From an uncultured Olsenella sp. (GTDB lineage: Bacteria > Actinomycetota > Coriobacteriia > Coriobacteriales > Atopobiaceae): DNA of 27,376 nt. A program made the translations under genes and the position numbers. Within the stretch, counting starts at the first letter, position 1. Each line of letters begins with the position of its first letter. Where the stretch lies: positions 1-27,376 of the forward strand of contig CAMXZR010000012.1 in NCBI GenBank assembly GCA_947253595.1, in the 5' to 3' direction. Below are positions 22,484 through 27,376 of the stretch, piece by piece. The notes below the pieces were generated by a model. The model was given only the letters and a program-made list of their open reading frames with translations, did no database searches and had not been told where the DNA came from.

Positions 22484-23419
22484 ATGCCGGCACTCATCAC
22501 GCACCACCTGTTTGGCGAGGAGGCCGCCACCCTCCTACCCGGGGGAATACTGTCGGACGAGCAGGACCTTCTCGCCTTCCTCCTGGGCAACCAGGGCCCA
22601 GACCCCCTCTTCGCGCGCTTCTCGACCCTCCCCCATACTGCCGCGGCCTGCCATCGCCTCGCCTTCCTCATGCACGAGCAGAAGGTGCTCGATGCTTTCC
22701 TCGCCCTGCGGGACGCCGTGAGGCGCCTGCGCGAGGACGACAAGATCTGCGGACGGGCCTTCGCGCTTGGCCTGCTCGGCCACTATGCGCTGGACAGCGG
22801 TTCCCATGCCTTCGTGTACGCCCAGCAGGCTGCCATCATCGCGGCGGCAGACGGGCTCGATGACGCCCAGAGCGAGGTCCACAGCCTGATCGAGACCGAC
22901 ATCGACAGCTGGATGCTCTGGGAGCTGCGCCACCAGACCGTGGCCCAGGCACCACCGGCGGACGTGCTGGCGCGCACCGATCGCATCGACCGCGTGGCTG
23001 GGGCGCTGTTCTCGCAGCTTGCCTGGCAGGTCTATGGTGTCTCGCTGAACGCCGGGGAGTACGCCGGCTGCACCAGGGACTACGAGCTCATCTACCGCGC
23101 CATAGAGCCCTCGGGCTCCCCGCGCGGTCGCGCCCTCATGGCGGTGGAGAGGCTCGTGCGGCCCCACTCCAAGCTGGCGTCCCTAGCCCACCCCGTCTGG
23201 CAGGGCGAGGACTGCCCCGCAGCGAACCTGCGGCACCGCGAGTGGGCCGACCCCTCGACAGGCGAGCTCAGGAGCGACAGCTTCCCCGACCTCTTCTATG
23301 CGGCCTTGGAGGCCTGGCCCGAGCTGGCACATGCCTTCGTCATGCACGACGTCGAGGCGCTGCGACGTCTGGTGGGGCGCATCGACTACGACGGAAGACC
23401 CCAGCCACAGGAGGCGTAG
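22484..23419 (+). CDS. Zinc-dependent phospholipase C-like protein
   Basis: The 311-residue product fits the zinc-dependent phospholipase C fold family, which includes many uncharacterised bacterial proteins. Likely zinc ligands are His7/His8 in LITHHLFG, the acidic/His block GNQGPDP (35-41), His64 in MHEQK, His100/Asp104/His108 in GLLGHYALDSGSHAF and His133/Glu137 in HSLIETD. No signal peptide is visible, so it may act in the cytoplasm. The start at 22484 has AAGGAG seven bases upstream and begins at the conserved MPALITHH; an earlier open stretch (to 22301) crosses the mntP promoter and is not coding. It is divergent from mntP and convergent with the antiporter. The actual substrate is not known. 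Confidence 0.75.
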   Translation: MPALITHHLFGEEAATLLPGGILSDEQDLLAFLLGNQGPDPLFARFSTLPHTAAACHRLAFLMHEQKVLDAFLALRDAVRRLREDDKICGRAFALGLLGHYALDSGSHAFVYAQQAAIIAAADGLDDAQSEVHSLIETDIDSWMLWELRHQTVAQAPPADVLARTDRIDRVAGALFSQLAWQVYGVSLNAGEYAGCTRDYELIYRAIEPSGSPRGRALMAVERLVRPHSKLASLAHPVWQGEDCPAANLRHREWADPSTGELRSDSFPDLFYAALEAWPELAHAFVMHDVEALRRLVGRIDYDGRPQPQEA

Positions 23420-23445
23420 GCGTCGGGTGAGCCCGGACCCCACTC

Positions 23446-24843
23446 CTACGGGCTCTGGGGACGACGTCCCTCCACGCGCGACGGGCGGCCCCTGCCAGCA
23501 AGGTAGTCCGCCGAGCTGATCTGCAGGCCCCGGCTCCTGCCCAGGCGGCGCTGCTCCATGAAGGCGCGTTGCCGCTCCTGGTAGGCCCTGCTGTGGTCCT
23601 CCACGACCTCCCTGAGGCTTCCCTCGCCGTGCGCGACCTCGAGCACGGCGGCGGCAACATCGGCTTCATCCGCCACGCGGACGAAAGAGGTCAGCACGGG
23701 GATGACCAACACCGTGAGCGCCGCGGCGGTGACCAGCACCGACGCGCTCTGGGACGCCATGACTCCGCCCTCCACGGCGACGGAGGTCACGGCCACCACC
23801 AGAGGCAGCGCCATGGTGCAGTATGCCGCCACAGAGATGAGCTCGCGCCAGCCCAGGTCGCGGGTCCCGGGGTCCAGGCGCAGCGAGAGCGCCACCATGA
23901 CCCCGCGCACCAGGACCAGGCCTCCCATGAAACCGAAGAGCAGTGGCAGGTTCTGGGTCGCGGCGGCGAGGTCGATCCCCGTACCCGAGATGACGAAGAA
24001 GGCCGGTTGGAAGAAGCCATTCGAGATGATGTCGATCCTCTCCTCCATCTGCTCGTTCCCCTCTGGGAAGAGCGCGCGCAGGATGAAGCCGGCGGCGAAG
24101 GCACCCAGGACCGCATCGAAGTCGAAGTAGGTCGCCGCCAGGAGCAGCAGCACCAGCACGGCGGACACCATGCGCAGGAGCGGCTGGGAGGCGTGCCCCA
24201 CGTCGTTGACCAGGAAGCGCCAGAAGCGCACGCCGACGTTCCGCGCCTTTGCGGAGAGCCCCAGGACCAGGAGGGCGATGAGCCCGAAGATGGCGAAGCT
24301 CGCCATGGTGCGCGCGGTGGAGCGCGAAGAGAGCAGGAAGGACATGGCGACGACGGGGAGCAGCTCCCCGAAGGCGCCGTGCACGGTGACGATCCTGCCC
24401 ACGCGGGTCTGCATGAGGCCACGATCGCGCAGGATGGGCGCGAGGGTGCCGTAGGCGGTGGTGGTCATGGCAATGGCCAGGGCCATCCATGCCGCCGGGT
24501 CAGAGAGCCCCAGGTTGGCGAAGAGCGGCACCAGGGCGCTGCCTACGGCGAGGGAGGCAAACCATGTCGCCGCGGCGACGCGTCCGGAGTGCCCCACCAG
24601 CTCGCGGGGGTCTATCTCGTAGCCCGCCTTTAGGAAGAGGAAGCCCAGGCCGAGGTCGCTCACTAGGCTGAGCGCGACGCTCGAGGTGTTGATGACACCA
24701 AGGCCGTGCGCGCCCAGGATGGCACCCGCGAAGACGAGGAAGACGACCTCGGGCACGGCCCGGCCGGGAACGAGGCTGGCAAGGAAAGGCGCGAAGGCGC
24801 AGACGGCCAGGATGAGCGCCAGGGAGAAGAGTATCGTGTTCAT
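23446..24843 (-). CDS. Kef-type cation/proton antiporter (CPA2 family)
   Basis: The 465-residue product is a polytopic membrane protein with about 11-12 helices over residues 4-390, typical of the CPA2 exchangers. Helix and loop signatures include VPEVVFLVFAGAILG, SDLGLGFLFLKAGYEIDP (with the conserved acidic GYEID), AIAMTTTAYGTLAPILRD, VHGAFGELLPVVAMSFLL and AVLGAFAAGFILRALFP. The C-terminal tail (about 395-465) is hydrophilic and lacks a TrkA-N/KTN domain, so it is probably not ligand-gated like KefC. Substrate could be K+ or Na+. The start is the ATG at 24843, which has no Shine-Dalgarno; an earlier frame start would put charged sequence before helix 1. A candidate -10 sits 8 bp upstream, so the mRNA may be leaderless. 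Confidence 0.88.
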   Translation of the reverse strand: MNTILFSLALILAVCAFAPFLASLVPGRAVPEVVFLVFAGAILGAHGLGVINTSSVALSLVSDLGLGFLFLKAGYEIDPRELVGHSGRVAAATWFASLAVGSALVPLFANLGLSDPAAWMALAIAMTTTAYGTLAPILRDRGLMQTRVGRIVTVHGAFGELLPVVAMSFLLSSRSTARTMASFAIFGLIALLVLGLSAKARNVGVRFWRFLVNDVGHASQPLLRMVSAVLVLLLLAATYFDFDAVLGAFAAGFILRALFPEGNEQMEERIDIISNGFFQPAFFVISGTGIDLAAATQNLPLLFGFMGGLVLVRGVMVALSLRLDPGTRDLGWRELISVAAYCTMALPLVVAVTSVAVEGGVMASQSASVLVTAAALTVLVIPVLTSFVRVADEADVAAAVLEVAHGEGSLREVVEDHSRAYQERQRAFMEQRRLGRSRGLQISSADYLAGRGRPSRVEGRRPQSP

Positions 24844-24850
24844 GCGGCAC

Positions 24851-24856
24851 ACTATA
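24851..24856 (-). promoter_or_regulatory. Candidate -10 for a leaderless antiporter mRNA
   Basis: TATAGT on the minus strand, 8 bp before the ATG at 24843. Transcription would begin at or within a base or two of the start codon. There is no Shine-Dalgarno between them. The -35 is unclear. Confidence 0.4.
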
Positions 24857-24951
24857 GCGTTCCCACGTGTGCAGGGCATGGGGACGCGGGCGCGTCGGGC
24901 GTCAAACCAGGCGTCGTCGGCGTGGGGGTACCGATTTCTCCAGCCCGTACC

Positions 24952-24993
24952 GACCATCCCGCGCAGACTATTTACATACTGCGCGAGATGGTC
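24952..24993. repeat. Large hairpin with AT-rich loop between the antiporter and ligA
   Basis: GACCATC-C-CGCGCAG (24952-24966) and CTGCGCG-A-GATGGTC (24979-24993) form a 15-bp stem with one mismatch and the loop ACTATTTACATA. In the 334-bp gap 24844-25177 this is the main feature; a perfect palindrome GCGGCTAGCCGC (25043-25054) also lies there. It could terminate ligA transcription (minus strand) or be a protein-binding site; no T-run is present. Confidence 0.6.
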
Positions 24994-25177
24994 AATTCAC
25001 CTGGTCATTCTCGCTTTCGCGCGCAAACCAACTGTGGCCTGCGCGGCTAGCCGCCTCAGCACGACCTACAGCCAGAGCTCCAGCCTTCCCGCGCCCTCGA
25101 TGGCGCAGGAGAGCCCGACTGCGATGACCGAGGCCTGCCGCCGCCAAGAGCGGCCCGTCCCTCTCGCATGGCGCTAT

Positions 25178-27376
25178 CTAAGCCTGGGGAGGCTCCCCCG
25201 TCGCCAGGATCCGCGCGAGGGCAGCCTCGTCCAGCACGGGGACGCCCAGCTCCTGCGCCTTGGCGAGCTTGGAGCCCGCCGCCTCCCCCGCCACGACGAA
25301 GCTCGTCCTCTTCGAAACCGAGCCGGAGACCTTGGCCCCCAGGGCCTTGAGCTGGTCGGCGGCATCCGTTCGCCTGTAGTTCTGCAGTGTGCCCGTGAGC
25401 ACGAAGGTGAGACCCGCCAGAGACCGAGGCCGCTCGGGTTCGCGGACCTCCTCCTCGAGCACGACGCCGGCCTCGCGGAGGCGCTCCACCACGGCAACGT
25501 TCTCCCTGATGGAGAAGAACTCGCGCACCGACGCCGCGATCTTGGGGCCGATGCCGTCGACCTGGGCGATGTCCTCCTCGCTCGCCGCAGCCAGCGACTC
25601 CATGCTGCCGAAGCGCTCGGCGAGGAGAACCGCCACGTTGGCACCCACGTGGCGAATTCCCAGGCCGAAGAGCACGTGCGAGAGCCCGCGACCCCTGGAC
25701 TCCTCGACCTGGGCCATGACCTTGGCAGCTATGGTCCTGCCCACCAGGATGGGGTCGCCCTCCAGGTGGTCCTTGGTGCTCGTCTCGTAAGCGCGCCCCG
25801 TGTCGACGCCGGCGAGGCCATCCTCGCTGAGCCTGTCGTAGTAGTCGGCGACGTCCGTGAGCAGGCCCTGCTCGACCATGCGACCCACGAGCTCGTCGCC
25901 CAGGCCGTCGATGTCCATGGCCTTGCGGCTCCCCCAGTGGATGAGGCGCTCGGAGGCCTGGGCCGGGCAGTCGATGGAAACGCAGCGGAAGGCAACCTCG
26001 CCCTCCTCGCGGACCACGGGGCTTCCGCAGCTGGGACAAGTCTCGGGCATCTGCCAGAGAGGACGCGCCTCGTGCTCCAGGACCATGTCGCCCTCGGTCA
26101 CGGGTCCCACCACCTCGGGGATCACGTCTCCTGCCTTGTGTACCACAATGGTGTCCCCCACGCGCACGTCCTTGCGGCGCACCTCGTCGATGTTGTGCAG
26201 GGTCGCACGGGCGATGGTCGAGCCTGCGACCACGACGGGGTCGAACTCGGCGACGGGCGTGAGCACTCCTGTGCGTCCCACCTGGACGCGGATCTCGCGC
26301 AGGGTCGTGCGCCTCTCCTCGGGGGGGAACTTGAAGGCGATGGACCAGCGGGGCGCTCGGGCGGTGAAGCCCAGCGTGTCCTGCCCAGCGAAGGAGTCGA
26401 CCTTCACCACGACGCCGTCGATGTCGTAGTCGAGCTCGTCTCGATGAGCCAGGGCGTTGGCACAGAAGTCGTGCACCTCGCGGGAGCTGGTGGCGAGGGC
26501 GGCGTGGTCGTTCACGTGGAAGCCGCAGTCGCGCAGCCAGTCGAGGAAGGCATGCTGGGTGTCCACGGCGAGCGGAGACTCGTCTGCCACGGCATAGATG
26601 AAGGTCTCGAGGTCACGATGGGCGGTGATGGCCGCGCTCTTCTGTCGGAGGCTGCCGGCCGCGGCGTTACGGGGGTTGGCAAAGACCTGCTCGCCGGCGG
26701 CGTCGCGCTCGTCGTTCAGGCGAACGAAGCTGTGCTTGGGCATGTAGACCTCGCCGCGCACCTCGATGGAGTGCCCGAAGCCCCCGTCGTCGATACCGGC
26801 GAGGCCCGCCGGAGCCAGCGCACGCGGCACGTCTCCTATGGTGAGCACGTTTGACGTGACGTCCTCGCCCGTGGTCCCGTCGCCACGGGTCGCGGCACGC
26901 ACCAGCTGGCCGTCGCGGTAGGTCAGCGCCACGCCCAGACCGTCTATCTTGAGCTCGCAGGTGTAGGAGACGGGAACGGCTGGCGTAGAGCCCAGGGCCT
27001 CGTCGGTGCGGGCCAGCCACTCGTCGAGCTCGTCCAGGTCCATGGCGTCGTCGATGGAGTACATGCGCTGAGCATGCTGTACGGGGGCGAACTGCTCGCT
27101 CACGTATCCGCCCACGCGCTGGGTGTAACTGTCGGGGGTGACGAGCTCCGGGTGCGCTGTCTCGAGGGCCTGAAGCTCGCGCAGGGTGCGGTCAAAATCG
27201 GCGTCCGTCATCTCTGGGTCGTCGAGGGCGTAGTACTGGTAGGCGGCATGCTTGAGGATGCGGTCGAGCTCTGCCGCGCGGACGGCGGGGGTCTGGAGAG
27301 ACGGAGCCGACGAGGCGCCGGTCGTGGCGGCTTCGGCCGTGGGGACTCCGTTCGTGGGGGCTCCGGTCGTGGGGTC
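25178..27376 (-). CDS. ligA: NAD+-dependent DNA ligase, 5' end outside window
   Basis: LigA seals nicks during replication and repair using NAD+. At least 732 residues are visible; the frame runs off the right edge, so the start is missing. The start-proximal domain Ia has the Tyr pair in HAAYQYYALDDPEMTDADFDRTL; then come the adenylation motif CELKIDGLG with the reactive Lys, RGDGTTGEDVT, VRGEVYMP, FANPRNAAAGSLRQ, the OB-fold RVQVGRTGVLTPVAEF, a four-Cys zinc finger (CPSCGSP ... FRCVSIDCPA), the HhH region and a C-terminal BRCT domain (TFVLTGTLQNYRRTDA). The C-terminus is complete (GEPPQA). Before domain Ia lies a stretch rich in Ala, Thr, Pro and Gly of at least 30 residues that is not part of standard LigA. 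The gene is followed by the hairpin above. Confidence 0.97.
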   Translation of the reverse strand, partial: DPTTGAPTNGVPTAEAATTGASSAPSLQTPAVRAAELDRILKHAAYQYYALDDPEMTDADFDRTLRELQALETAHPELVTPDSYTQRVGGYVSEQFAPVQHAQRMYSIDDAMDLDELDEWLARTDEALGSTPAVPVSYTCELKIDGLGVALTYRDGQLVRAATRGDGTTGEDVTSNVLTIGDVPRALAPAGLAGIDDGGFGHSIEVRGEVYMPKHSFVRLNDERDAAGEQVFANPRNAAAGSLRQKSAAITAHRDLETFIYAVADESPLAVDTQHAFLDWLRDCGFHVNDHAALATSSREVHDFCANALAHRDELDYDIDGVVVKVDSFAGQDTLGFTARAPRWSIAFKFPPEERRTTLREIRVQVGRTGVLTPVAEFDPVVVAGSTIARATLHNIDEVRRKDVRVGDTIVVHKAGDVIPEVVGPVTEGDMVLEHEARPLWQMPETCPSCGSPVVREEGEVAFRCVSIDCPAQASERLIHWGSRKAMDIDGLGDELVGRMVEQGLLTDVADYYDRLSEDGLAGVDTGRAYETSTKDHLEGDPILVGRTIAAKVMAQVEESRGRGLSHVLFGLGIRHVGANVAVLLAERFGSMESLAAASEEDIAQVDGIGPKIAASVREFFSIRENVAVVERLREAGVVLEEEVREPERPRSLAGLTFVLTGTLQNYRRTDAADQLKALGAKVSGSVSKRTSFVVAGEAAGSKLAKAQELGVPVLDEAALARILATGEPPQA

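Noticed and set aside
24686..26854. 722-codon open frame on the plus strand
   Set aside because: Spans the antiporter 5' region and ligA in antisense; no domain or ribosome site.

Overview
This is a high-GC, gene-dense chromosomal segment with housekeeping genes (uvrB, coaE, rpsA, rnhA, polA, ligA). An actinobacterium is likely, and the gene mix suggests a host-associated, low-oxygen member of the Coriobacteriia (Olsenella/Atopobium type). That mix is a type III glutamine synthetase, a Nox-type NADH oxidase, an L-cysteine desulfidase and a Mn-type ABC importer. The taxonomic placement is inference from gene content and composition, not from a marker search.

Layout. (1) Positions 2-763: 3' part of an AT-richer sugar-kinase gene whose catalytic motif is altered. 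(2) 791-4493, minus strand: coaE, a lytic transglycosylase and uvrB, with a LexA-like box over the uvrB -10 element. (3) 4664-6532, minus strand: a small membrane zinc-ribbon protein and rpsA, which starts at TTG behind a hairpin that covers its ribosome binding site. (4) 6818-9308, plus strand: a HAD phosphatase, a 91-bp element with 14-bp perfect inverted repeats, an L-cysteine desulfidase and a small membrane protein. (5) 9343-10208, plus strand: a toxin-antitoxin pair joining a RelB/DinJ-like antitoxin to a PIN toxin, with a two-palindrome operator. (6) 10306-14108, minus strand: a membrane-anchored HMA protein, RNase HI and a three-gene metal ABC importer whose binding protein has the His-His-Glu-Asp ligand set of Mn/Fe importers. 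(7) 14324-18744, minus strand: polA and an NADH oxidase with a perfect 20-bp palindrome just upstream of its start. (8) 19038-21188, plus strand: type III glutamine synthetase with a clear terminator. (9) About 21331-21670: a degenerate 30-bp tandem repeat array with no convincing gene. (10) 21744-24843: a MntP manganese exporter, a divergent zinc-dependent phospholipase-like protein and a Kef-type antiporter. (11) 25178 to the right edge: ligA, 5'-incomplete, with a low-complexity N-terminal extension.

How it fits together. Replication and repair genes (uvrB, polA, rnhA, ligA) are spread over the window but share a weak promoter style (-10 like GTAYAMT without a good -35). Manganese import (three-gene ABC operon) and export (MntP) lie about 8 kb apart, which suggests a coordinated metal economy. 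The cysteine desulfidase, the NADH oxidase and the glutamine synthetase fit an amino-acid-using anaerobe that must dispose of traces of oxygen. I see no CRISPR array, rRNA, tRNA, insertion sequence or prophage. The parts least explained by known families are the 30-bp repeat array, the inverted-repeat element before the cysteine desulfidase, the duplicated 3' end of rnhA and the unassigned palindromes.
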